From positions 1-13,456 of the forward strand of contig DEJD01000122.1 in NCBI GenBank assembly GCA_002353215.1: 13,456 nucleotides of DNA, in the 5' to 3' direction. A model generated the notes under the pieces. The model ran no database searches. It worked only from the letters and a program-made list of their open reading frames with translations, and was not told the DNA's origin. A program made the translations under genes and the position numbers. Of the stretch, positions 1 to 6,974 are shown in pieces. Position 1 is the stretch's first letter. Each line of letters opens with the position of its first letter. Source of the DNA: Prevotellaceae bacterium UBA2757 (lineage in GTDB: Bacteria > Bacteroidota > Bacteroidia > Bacteroidales > Bacteroidaceae).

Positions 1-134
1 ATGGAAGCGCTATGCAGTGAAGTGTAGAGATACACATTATTAAGCATAAAGACAAATACAGACGGTGCGCAAGTGCTGTCTTCAGAATAAAAATAACCTT
101 ATTGTTTAACTAATCTTTAAAACTAACCAAAGTT
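1..134. other. Left-edge leader, possible 3' end of an upstream gene
   Basis: This stretch precedes the large secreted-protein gene. A + strand frame is open from base 2 to a TAA at 41-43 and could be the last 13 codons of a gene cut by the window edge (WKRYAVKCRDTHY), but this is too short to identify. The rest is AT-rich and becomes A-rich just before the ATG at 135, as is usual in Bacteroidota leaders, which lack Shine-Dalgarno sequences. A TAATCTTTAA stretch at 111-120 only loosely resembles the TAnnTTTG -7 box and has no TTTG at the right distance upstream, so no promoter is called. Confidence 0.3.
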
Positions 135-3100
135 ATGAAAAAATCATTACTTACGTTGGTAAGCGTAATGCTTACAACAGCGAGTGCTTTGGCTGCTGGG
201 TGGGTAGAACCAATTCCTGAGTTCACCGCTCCAGTATTCGACGGTACTCCACAGTTCCTTTACAACACAGGAGCTAAGGGTTTCTTCTGCGGTGGAAATG
301 ATTACAACACTCGTGCTTCCATTTCTACTTCAATGGGTGACTCTATTTACTTCCAGCCAGTAGTAGATGTTGATGGCAGCTACTATTTCCGTTGTTATCC
401 ATCAGTAGCAAAGAAGGGTAATTTCTTCTTCGTTTCTGCTAATGGTTGGGATGCTTCTTGGGTAGATGCTCCAAACGATGGAAAGTTCCATGAAACTCTG
501 GACGAAACAGATGCTTATCCAGGTGTTGATAAGTGGGCTCTTGCTCCTCAGGGCAATGACATCTACAAGATTTACAACACAACTACTCTGGGTCAGATTC
601 CAGAATATGACCCAATAGAAGGTGTGGGCTATTATGGTATAGCTGAGTATTTCAAGGGCGAAGGAAATAATACCCGTACTTATTTCTACGACCCTTCTCA
701 GACTTACACTTATGTAGATGAAGAAGGAGAAGAACAGACAGGCGATGTATTCACTGGTATGTTCTATGATGAATGGCGTTTCGTAAGCCAGGAAGCATAT
801 GCAACTTGGGTTGCAAAGAAGGCAATCTTCGATGCAGCTGTTGTACTCGGCAAGACTCTTGACGATGCTGCAACTGAATGTCCAGGTCTTGATGTATCAG
901 CAATCAAGGCTGTTTTTGACAATCCTAATTCTACAGAAGCTGAACTCAAGCAGGCTAATGAAGATTTGAAGGTCCTCATGGTAAATTACAAACTTAAGGA
1001 TGCAACTGTAGATAATCCTGCAAACATTACAGAGAAGATTGTTAACGCTACATTTGACAAAGTAGGTGACTTCACAGGATGGAACGGAACTGGTTTCGGA
1101 GCAGGTGGTACTACTTCTACTAATGCTGAGGTTTACGGTAAGTCATTCGATACATGGCAGGATATCGAAGGTCTGCCAGGTGGTATCTATATGGTTGCTT
1201 GTAACGGTTATACCCGTTATCAGAATGCTCAGGCTGACTACGATGCTTGGTCAAAGGGTATTGCTTCTGAGACAAAGATTTACTTGAAGTCTGAAACTCT
1301 CGGACAGTACTTCACTCAGGTAATGCACGTATCTCAGGGCGGTTCTATCGATGAGCCAATCGGTGCAGGTGCTACTACTCAAGTTAAATTCACAGGCGAC
1401 GACCAAGCAGAACATACTCTGTATTGTCCTAACACAATGGCTGCTGCTAACGATTACTTCCATGATGGAACTAACCGTTATCGCAATGAGGCTTACGGTC
1501 CTAAGGCTGATGGCGAAACTCTCCGTATCGGTGTATTCAACCAGAAAGCTACAGGTTCTGACTGGTCTATCTTCGATGACTTCCAACTTATGTACTTCGG
1601 CAACGGATTAGATGCTTACCAGTACTGGGGTTCTAAGGTTAAGGAAGCTAACCAGATTTCATTTGACGGTTACTACTATGGTGCACCAGAAAAGCAGTAC
1701 TATGATCATGTAATGAGTGAACTTACAACTGCAACCACTAAGGAAGCTATCTCTGAAGCTGTTAAGTTGGTTGACTTAGCTGTAGATACAGTTAATGCAA
1801 GCCGTCAGGCTTATGAAGTTTACGTTGCTGCTATTGCTGCTGCTGTAACATGGATGAATGAAGCAGGAATCGTAGAAGGTGATGATAATTACAATAAGCT
1901 GAGTGACTATGTTAGTGCACCAGCTGAGGATAATGAAGAAGTAACTGAAGCATACGGTTATCCAAACGGATGTGCTAACTACATCCTCAACCTCGCTGAA
2001 GGTGAGTTCGTAGGTAAGCTCAGTGTCAAGGATATCATCGCTGAAACTGAATATTTGCAGAATATGCAGGCTGAGGCTGTTCGTTCTAATCTGGTTGATG
2101 GTTCTGACCTGACTAACCTGATTGTTAACCCAGGCTTCGAAGAGGCTGGCGGTAAGGGTTGGAGTCTTGACACTCACAATGGTGCCGCTACTTCTACTCT
2201 GACAAACTGGCATGGTGGTAACACTAACAACTATTGTGCTGAGGCATATGAACAGAACTTCGATGTATATCAGGTTATTGAAAACGTACCAAACGGACTT
2301 TATGAGGTTTCTGTTCAGGCATTCTACCGTACAACAAGCAACCAGGCTGCTTACGATGCATATGTTGCAGATCCAAAGATGGAAGGCGATGCTAAGGTAT
2401 TAAGCTATGTTTATTTCAACAGCTTCGCTAATCCTGTTAAGAGCGTTATGGAAATCCAATACGAGGAGAACCTTGCAAACAACTGCTGGTCTGTTCCAGG
2501 TACAGATCCTCAGAAATATACTCTCGATGGTATGGCTTCTGCTTCTACTGCATTCAGTCTTCCAGATGAAAATGTAAACTTCACTCAGAAGGTTTATGGT
2601 CTCGTAACAGACGGAAAGATCCGTCTTGGTATCCGCAACTTGGAAGGTTCTAAGGGCGGTCGTTGGACTCTTTGGGATAACTTCAAGCTTGTTTACCGGG
2701 CTAAGAATCCAAATGCTGTTGCTGCAGTTCTCGAAGCTAAACTTGATGAGTATAGTGCTTATGTAACAGAACAGAGCGACAACGAATTGATTAATTCAGC
2801 AGAAAAGACACTTGCAGGTAATGCAATTGATAATGCTGAAGCAGCACTTGGTTCTGGTGACGTAGATAAAATGTGGGATGCACTTATTGCTATAAACGAT
2901 GCTTACGTTCATACTCAGGAGCATGTAGCTCTCATGAAGGAAACTAAGGATGTTATGGATGAGCTTGTTAACGCAATGAATGAATATAGTGAAACTGCAT
3001 CTGCTGACGCACTTGCAGAAGCACAAGCAATTCTTGAAGAGGGCTACGATGAGTACACTAATGAAGAACTTGCTGTTCTGAACGCAAAGGCTAAGGATGC

Positions 3101-3818
3101 TATTGCTAAGCTGAAGATTCCTGCAACAACAGGTGCAAGCGATGAAAATCCTGTTGACTTTACAGATGTTATTGTTAATCATGACATCGAGCAGGGTGCA
3201 ACAGTAGGTTGGAAGTACACTAAGAATGGTGGTAACGGTCCAAATCTTGATTCAGGTATCGAAGGCAAGTCTGTAGAATTCTGGAATGAAAAAGCTTCTA
3301 ACCTCCAGTTCAACTTCTATCAGGAAATTGCTCACCTGCCAGCAGGTACATATGAACTCACTGTAACTGCTTCTAACTCTCTCAATGGTCAGGAAGACCC
3401 AGGAAATCCAGGTCGTGCATTCCTCTATGTAGCTACTTACACAACAGAAAGTGACTCTACTTGGTTCTCTTCTGATCCTGTAGTAGTACAGCCAGAAAAC
3501 TGCCCAGAGAAGTATGCTGATTACTCTGTAATCTTCTCAGTTGAGGAAGGTCAGCTCGTAACTATCGGTGTTAAGTCTTCTGGTACAATGACAGCTCGCT
3601 GGTTCGTATGCGATAACTTCAAATTGAAGTACTTCGGTACAGAAAGTCAGCAGGAGGATTCAGAGAATCCAATGAGTGTTGACGGTGTTGAAGTTGCAGA
3701 AGGTGCTCAGATTGTAGCTATCTACACAGTATCTGGTGCTCCAGTAGCTTCACTCCAGAAGGGTCTGAATATCGTTAAGTATGCAGACGGCTCTGTAAAG
3801 AAGATTTTCGTAAAGTAA
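135..3818 (+). CDS. Large secreted multi-domain protein with three CBM-like modules and a T9SS-like tail
   Basis: This encodes a 1227-residue exported protein of unknown specific function. Residues 1-21 are a signal peptide (Lys-Lys, a hydrophobic core, then an ALA-A cleavage region) with no lipobox cysteine. Residues about 38-216 form a beta-rich N-terminal domain (motif FLYNTGAKGF), perhaps beta-trefoil-like. Three related beta-sandwich modules follow at about 298-490, 659-857 and 1008-1168. Each begins with an (I)VN-x-x-(F/I) strand, has a central (Y/W)Q-x-I-x-x-(L/V)P-x-G-x-Y motif and ends in IG(V/I)...W...D(N/D)F(K/Q)L-x-Y, as in galactose-binding-like or CBM-type folds. Helical, FIVAR-like linkers occupy about 217-290, 491-658 and 858-1000. 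The C-terminus (about 1180-1227, IYTVSGAPV then KGLNIVKY and a basic end) resembles short type IX sorting tails. No catalytic domain is visible. A glycan-binding or adhesive cell-surface role is inferred. The gene stands alone and ends in a strong terminator. Confidence 0.85.
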   Translation: MKKSLLTLVSVMLTTASALAAGWVEPIPEFTAPVFDGTPQFLYNTGAKGFFCGGNDYNTRASISTSMGDSIYFQPVVDVDGSYYFRCYPSVAKKGNFFFVSANGWDASWVDAPNDGKFHETLDETDAYPGVDKWALAPQGNDIYKIYNTTTLGQIPEYDPIEGVGYYGIAEYFKGEGNNTRTYFYDPSQTYTYVDEEGEEQTGDVFTGMFYDEWRFVSQEAYATWVAKKAIFDAAVVLGKTLDDAATECPGLDVSAIKAVFDNPNSTEAELKQANEDLKVLMVNYKLKDATVDNPANITEKIVNATFDKVGDFTGWNGTGFGAGGTTSTNAEVYGKSFDTWQDIEGLPGGIYMVACNGYTRYQNAQADYDAWSKGIASETKIYLKSETLGQYFTQVMHVSQGGSIDEPIGAGATTQVKFTGDDQAEHTLYCPNTMAAANDYFHDGTNRYRNEAYGPKADGETLRIGVFNQKATGSDWSIFDDFQLMYFGNGLDAYQYWGSKVKEANQISFDGYYYGAPEKQYYDHVMSELTTATTKEAISEAVKLVDLAVDTVNASRQAYEVYVAAIAAAVTWMNEAGIVEGDDNYNKLSDYVSAPAEDNEEVTEAYGYPNGCANYILNLAEGEFVGKLSVKDIIAETEYLQNMQAEAVRSNLVDGSDLTNLIVNPGFEEAGGKGWSLDTHNGAATSTLTNWHGGNTNNYCAEAYEQNFDVYQVIENVPNGLYEVSVQAFYRTTSNQAAYDAYVADPKMEGDAKVLSYVYFNSFANPVKSVMEIQYEENLANNCWSVPGTDPQKYTLDGMASASTAFSLPDENVNFTQKVYGLVTDGKIRLGIRNLEGSKGGRWTLWDNFKLVYRAKNPNAVAAVLEAKLDEYSAYVTEQSDNELINSAEKTLAGNAIDNAEAALGSGDVDKMWDALIAINDAYVHTQEHVALMKETKDVMDELVNAMNEYSETASADALAEAQAILEEGYDEYTNEELAVLNAKAKDAIAKLKIPATTGASDENPVDFTDVIVNHDIEQGATVGWKYTKNGGNGPNLDSGIEGKSVEFWNEKASNLQFNFYQEIAHLPAGTYELTVTASNSLNGQEDPGNPGRAFLYVATYTTESDSTWFSSDPVVVQPENCPEKYADYSVIFSVEEGQLVTIGVKSSGTMTARWFVCDNFKLKYFGTESQQEDSENPMSVDGVEVAEGAQIVAIYTVSGAPVASLQKGLNIVKYADGSVKKIFVK

Positions 3819-3841
3819 TAAACGATAATTCTAAATAAATG

Positions 3842-3880
3842 AAGGTGCGAGATCGGTTAAGGTCTCGTACCTTTTTATTT
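3842..3880 (+). terminator. Rho-independent terminator after the secreted-protein gene
   Basis: The left arm AAGGTGCGAGA (3842-3852) pairs with TCTCGTACCTT (3863-3873) with one G-U wobble. Two further inner pairs (one of them wobble) leave a 6-nt GGTTAA loop. A run of five T starting within the right arm (3872-3876), then ATTT, completes an intrinsic terminator. It lies 24 bases after the stop codon and separates this gene from hflX. Confidence 0.85.
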
Positions 3881-3918
3881 TTCTTTTCCGTGATAACGGG
3901 AGAATGAATATTTTCCTT

Positions 3919-3926
3919 TATCTTTG
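3919..3926 (+). promoter_or_regulatory. Candidate -7 box of the hflX promoter
   Basis: TATCTTTG is an exact match to the Bacteroidota -7 consensus TAnnTTTG. It lies 20 bases before the hflX TTG start and downstream of a terminator, which is where a promoter is needed. No TTTG is present at the expected 19-21 base distance upstream, so the -33 element is weak or absent. The implied 5' untranslated leader is very short, about 10-17 bases. Confidence 0.5.
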
Positions 3927-3946
3927 CGAAGAAAAAAGAAAAGACA

Positions 3947-5266
3947 TTGAAAGAATTTGTAATTTCAGAGGCAAAGGTGGAGACTGCTGTGTTGGTAGGA
4001 CTCATCACACCTGAACAGAATGAACGGAAGACTCAAGAATATCTTGACGAGTTGGAGTTCTTGGCTGATACGGCTGGAGCTAAGGTGATACGTCGTTATA
4101 CCCAAAGAGTGAACGGACCGAGTGCTGTGACTTATATTGGTACGGGTAAATTGGAAGAGATAGCTCAGTTTATCAAGGAAAAGCAGGAAGAGGTTGACCA
4201 GTATTGGGAGGAACAGATAGCTCTGGGTAATCCGTATAAGGTTACTCAGCATGGAGATTTTGCTGAGGGACCGCAACCTGTCGGAATGGTTATCTTCGAT
4301 GATGAACTGTCGGCTAAGCAACTGCGTAACATTGAAAAGGTGTTGCAGGTGAAGATTCTTGACCGTACGTCGCTTATCCTTGATATATTTGCTATGAGAG
4401 CCCAGACTGCTGCCGCAAAGACTCAGGTAGAGTTGGCGCAGTACAGATATATGCTTCCGCGACTGACACGACTCTGGACCCACTTGGAACGTCAACGAGG
4501 CGGTAGTGTAGGATTGCGTGGTCCTGGTGAAACTCAGCTCGAAATGGACCAGCGTATCATACGTAACCGTATGGCTTTGCTGAAGGCTCGTCTGGCTGAG
4601 ATAGATACTCAGAAGAGTACACAAAGGAAGAATCGTGGCAGACTGATTCGTGTGGCTCTCGTGGGCTATACAAACGTAGGAAAATCAACTCTGATGAATC
4701 TGCTCTCGAAGAGTGATATATTTGCAGAGAACAAGCTTTTCGCCACTCTCGATACAACTGTGAGAAAGGTTATCATAGACAATCTGCCTTTCCTACTAAG
4801 CGATACAGTAGGTTTTATCAGAAAACTGCCTACAGACCTTGTGGAGTCGTTTAAATCAACTCTTGACGAGGTGCGCGAGGCTGACCTCCTGCTTCATGTT
4901 GTGGATATATCACATCCGGAATTTGAAGACCAGATAAAGGTAGTTGAGAAGACTTTGGCGGACTTGGGTTGTGCAGAGAAACCACAATTGCTGGTGTTTA
5001 ATAAAATCGATGCTTATACCTGGGTAGAGAAGGAGGCTGACGACCTTACTCCACGAACAAAGGAAAATATTCCTCTCGACGAACTGATGCAGACTTGGAT
5101 GGCAAAGATGGGTAAGGATGCTTTCTTTATTTCTGCACGCGAGAAAACGAATATAGATGCTTTCCGACAACTATTATATAATAATGTACGCGAACTACAT
5201 GTCCAGAAGTATCCGTACAACGATTTCCTATATAGTAATTATGACAATGAAGGCAATATATCGTGA
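3947..5266 (+). CDS. hflX: GTPase HflX (ribosome-associated, ribosome-splitting factor)
   Basis: HflX is a translational GTPase-like protein that binds the 50S subunit and rescues or splits stalled ribosomes, notably after heat or antibiotic stress. At 439 residues it is close to the family length. The N-terminal HflX domain contains [11 protein letters not shown] (65-75) and the conserved [13 protein letters not shown] (189-201) before a basic helical linker. The G domain shows G1 GYTNVGKST (240-248), the G2-region Thr at ATLDTT (266-271), G3 DTVG (286-289), G4 NKID (352-355) and G5 SAR (396-398), so it should be active. The start is TTG: the frame upstream is closed by a TGA at 3905-3907 with no ATG or GTG, and the next Met is at residue 114, too late for the domain. 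An acidic insertion at about 77-110 is longer than I expect for the family. It is monocistronic, and its last codons lie inside the terminator hairpin. Confidence 0.95.
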   Translation: MKEFVISEAKVETAVLVGLITPEQNERKTQEYLDELEFLADTAGAKVIRRYTQRVNGPSAVTYIGTGKLEEIAQFIKEKQEEVDQYWEEQIALGNPYKVTQHGDFAEGPQPVGMVIFDDELSAKQLRNIEKVLQVKILDRTSLILDIFAMRAQTAAAKTQVELAQYRYMLPRLTRLWTHLERQRGGSVGLRGPGETQLEMDQRIIRNRMALLKARLAEIDTQKSTQRKNRGRLIRVALVGYTNVGKSTLMNLLSKSDIFAENKLFATLDTTVRKVIIDNLPFLLSDTVGFIRKLPTDLVESFKSTLDEVREADLLLHVVDISHPEFEDQIKVVEKTLADLGCAEKPQLLVFNKIDAYTWVEKEADDLTPRTKENIPLDELMQTWMAKMGKDAFFISAREKTNIDAFRQLLYNNVRELHVQKYPYNDFLYSNYDNEGNIS

Positions 5267-5286
5267 TATTGCCTTCATTGCTTTTT
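5245..5286 (+). terminator. Perfect 15-bp terminator hairpin overlapping the end of hflX
   Basis: CAATGAAGGCAATAT (5245-5259) is exactly complementary to ATATTGCCTTCATTG (5266-5280) across a 6-nt loop, and CTTTTTAT follows on the + strand. The left arm and loop encode the last hflX residues, and the TGA (5264-5266) sits at the loop/right-arm boundary. The convergent minus-strand operon ends at 5290, so the hairpin could also act on that strand, where AT-rich sequence without a clean T-run follows it. It is therefore probably strong for hflX and weaker in reverse. Confidence 0.85.
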
Positions 5287-5289
5287 ATG

Positions 5290-6249
5290 CTAACTGTGTA
5301 TTTTCCTGTATAGCTTGTTGAAGATGTAGTATAGCAGACAAGCTGTGACGAATCCTCCGATGGAATCGACGCAGTAATGTGCCATAATATAAACTGTAGC
5401 GAGACAGAGCAGGATGTAGAACGGCAGCAGACAGAAGAATAAGATTCTGTTGCGTGTGTTCCATGCTACTATCATAGTTACAGTACTCATGCCGACATGA
5501 CTGCTTGGGAATGCTCCTACAGGATTTTCACCTGCTACCTGTACTTTGTGTACGAGTTCGCTGAATACACCACGAATCTCCGCATGGATGAGGTCGGTAT
5601 TCAAGTCGTTGTGGAATGAGAAGTAGTTGCCCAAATCAGGATAAATACCCAAACGTGCTGCCTCTAAGCCTATTGCCTTGAAGTAGTAATATGGACCTGC
5701 TACAGGCATGAGTTCGAACCAAAGGTAGAAGACAAAGAATGATGCAAGGAAGATGCATATGTATCGTTCTGAGTCGTGATATCTGCGCAGGAGGCAGAAG
5801 AGCAGAACTGCTCCCATCATGTAGTAGTAGCTGTAGTAGCCCATGTTGAAGGCTTCGTACCAAAAGAGTGAGGTTACGTTTTTGCTGAATTCTATTGATG
5901 GTTGGTAGCCAAACAGAATCCAGTCTGCATGTGCAAATATGTGGTCATAGTATGTGTGACATCTCGCAAAGGTGTACGTTTCCGGATACCAATATACAAG
6001 TAGTAAGAGGTATGGCAGTATGCGCAAGAGCCAGGTGACTCTGCATGGGTAGATACGATGTATTCCATAGCAGAGACACATAAAAGCTACGATGCCAAGT
6101 CGTGTGTAAAGTAGGTTTGCGGGTTGCTCGATGGAATCCCATAGAAATAATGTCATAACAGTTGTTATGGCAATATAGAGCATGGTTATGATTTCGCCAA
6201 TGGTGAAATCATTGCGCTCTTCGCGTATGATATATCGTTTCAGTATCAT
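5290..6249 (-). CDS. PAP2-family integral membrane phosphatase/phosphotransferase (Aur1-like subgroup)
   Basis: This is a 319-residue polytopic membrane protein with hydrophobic segments at about 17-37, 49-63, 72-88, 140-155, 163-182, 254-262, 269-289 and 294-310. It carries the PAP2 acid-phosphatase signature: GAFPSSHVG (245-253, His251, the nucleophile-type His) and AHYCVDSIGG (290-299, His291 and Asp295). PVAGPYYYF (182-190) replaces the classical KxxxxxxRP motif. That variant, together with DWILFGYQP (109-117), resembles the Aur1/inositolphosphotransferase-like branch rather than soluble acid phosphatases. Family members hydrolyse or transfer phosphate or phospho-head groups on lipids, for example undecaprenyl pyrophosphate, phosphatidate or ceramide; the substrate here cannot be told. 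The ATG shares one base with the pyrH stop (TGATG), suggesting translational coupling. It is the last gene of the operon and converges on hflX. Confidence 0.85.
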   Translation of the reverse strand: MILKRYIIREERNDFTIGEIITMLYIAITTVMTLFLWDSIEQPANLLYTRLGIVAFMCLCYGIHRIYPCRVTWLLRILPYLLLLVYWYPETYTFARCHTYYDHIFAHADWILFGYQPSIEFSKNVTSLFWYEAFNMGYYSYYYMMGAVLLFCLLRRYHDSERYICIFLASFFVFYLWFELMPVAGPYYYFKAIGLEAARLGIYPDLGNYFSFHNDLNTDLIHAEIRGVFSELVHKVQVAGENPVGAFPSSHVGMSTVTMIVAWNTRNRILFFCLLPFYILLCLATVYIMAHYCVDSIGGFVTACLLYYIFNKLYRKIHS

Positions 6250-6959
6250 CAGTTGTGAACAAGTGTGCCTATGTCTTCTCCGTCAATTACTTTCTTCAGG
6301 TTGCCTACTATGTCCATGTTGAAAACGTAGATGGGCAGGTTGTTCTGCATACACATTGCTGTAGCTGTGATATCCATAACCTTCAGTCCTCGTGCTATCA
6401 CATCTTCGTAAGTGATATCGGTAAACTTGGTAGCTGTAGGGTCTTTCTCCGGGTCTGCTGTGTAGATGCCATCTACTCTTGTACCTTTCAGCATTACGTC
6501 GGCTTCGATTTCGATGCCACGAAGGCTTGAGCCTGTGTCTGTGGTGAAGTATGGACAACCTGTTCCTGCTGACATGATAACTACCTTGCCTTGTTTCATA
6601 GCTTCGATAGCCTTCCACTTTGTGTAGAATTCGCCTATTGGTTCCATGCGGATTGCTGTGAGAACTGTGTTAGGTTGTCCGATTGCATCAAGGGCGCTGC
6701 TCAGTGCCAAAGAGTTGATTACTGTAGCGCACATTCCCATCTGGTCGCCTTTTACACGATCGAAACCCTTGCCGGCTCCGCTAAGACCGCGGAATATGTT
6801 CCCGCCACCAATGACGATGCCAATTTCAACACCCGTGTCGGCAACTTCCTTAATCTGACGGGCATAGTCGTTAAGACGTTCTGTGTTGATACCTTGTTTT
6901 TGTTCTCCTGCTAAACTCTCACCTGAGAGCTTCAGCAGTATTCGTTTGAATTTTTTCAT
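6249..6959 (-). CDS. pyrH: UMP kinase (uridylate kinase)
   Basis: PyrH phosphorylates UMP to UDP with ATP, feeding UTP, CTP and UDP-sugar pools. It is a cytosolic hexamer of the amino-acid-kinase fold and is usually essential. At 236 residues it has normal length. Visible motifs are KLSGES (10-15, phosphate-binding), GGGNIFRG (51-58), GDQMGM (71-76), a TG-x-PYFTTDT loop (133-142) and DGIYTADP (163-170). In the PYFTTDT loop the residue normally Asn (GTGNPFF) is Cys135 (codon TGT), and the first Phe is Tyr. The start is an ATG with a canonical KRILLKLSGES N-terminus. It lies 15 bases after trkH and its stop overlaps the PAP2 start. The frr gene that follows pyrH in many bacteria is not here. 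Confidence 0.96.
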   Translation of the reverse strand: MKKFKRILLKLSGESLAGEQKQGINTERLNDYARQIKEVADTGVEIGIVIGGGNIFRGLSGAGKGFDRVKGDQMGMCATVINSLALSSALDAIGQPNTVLTAIRMEPIGEFYTKWKAIEAMKQGKVVIMSAGTGCPYFTTDTGSSLRGIEIEADVMLKGTRVDGIYTADPEKDPTATKFTDITYEDVIARGLKVMDITATAMCMQNNLPIYVFNMDIVGNLKKVIDGEDIGTLVHN

Positions 6960-6974
6960 ATAATTATATATTGT

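Noticed and set aside
1..27. Small open frame ATG to TAG at the left edge
   Set aside because: Only eight codons with no support; a frame-2 gene tail ending at 43 is at least as likely.
60..80. Possible hairpin GACGGTGC-GCAA-GTGCTGTC upstream of the secreted-protein gene
   Set aside because: Three of its eight pairs are G-U wobbles and no T-run follows, so it is not a convincing terminator or riboswitch.
3965..4624. 219-codon open frame on the minus strand inside hflX
   Set aside because: It is antisense to a well-supported GTPase gene, and its product is low-complexity Ser/Leu/Thr-rich with no recognisable domain. It is a shadow frame.
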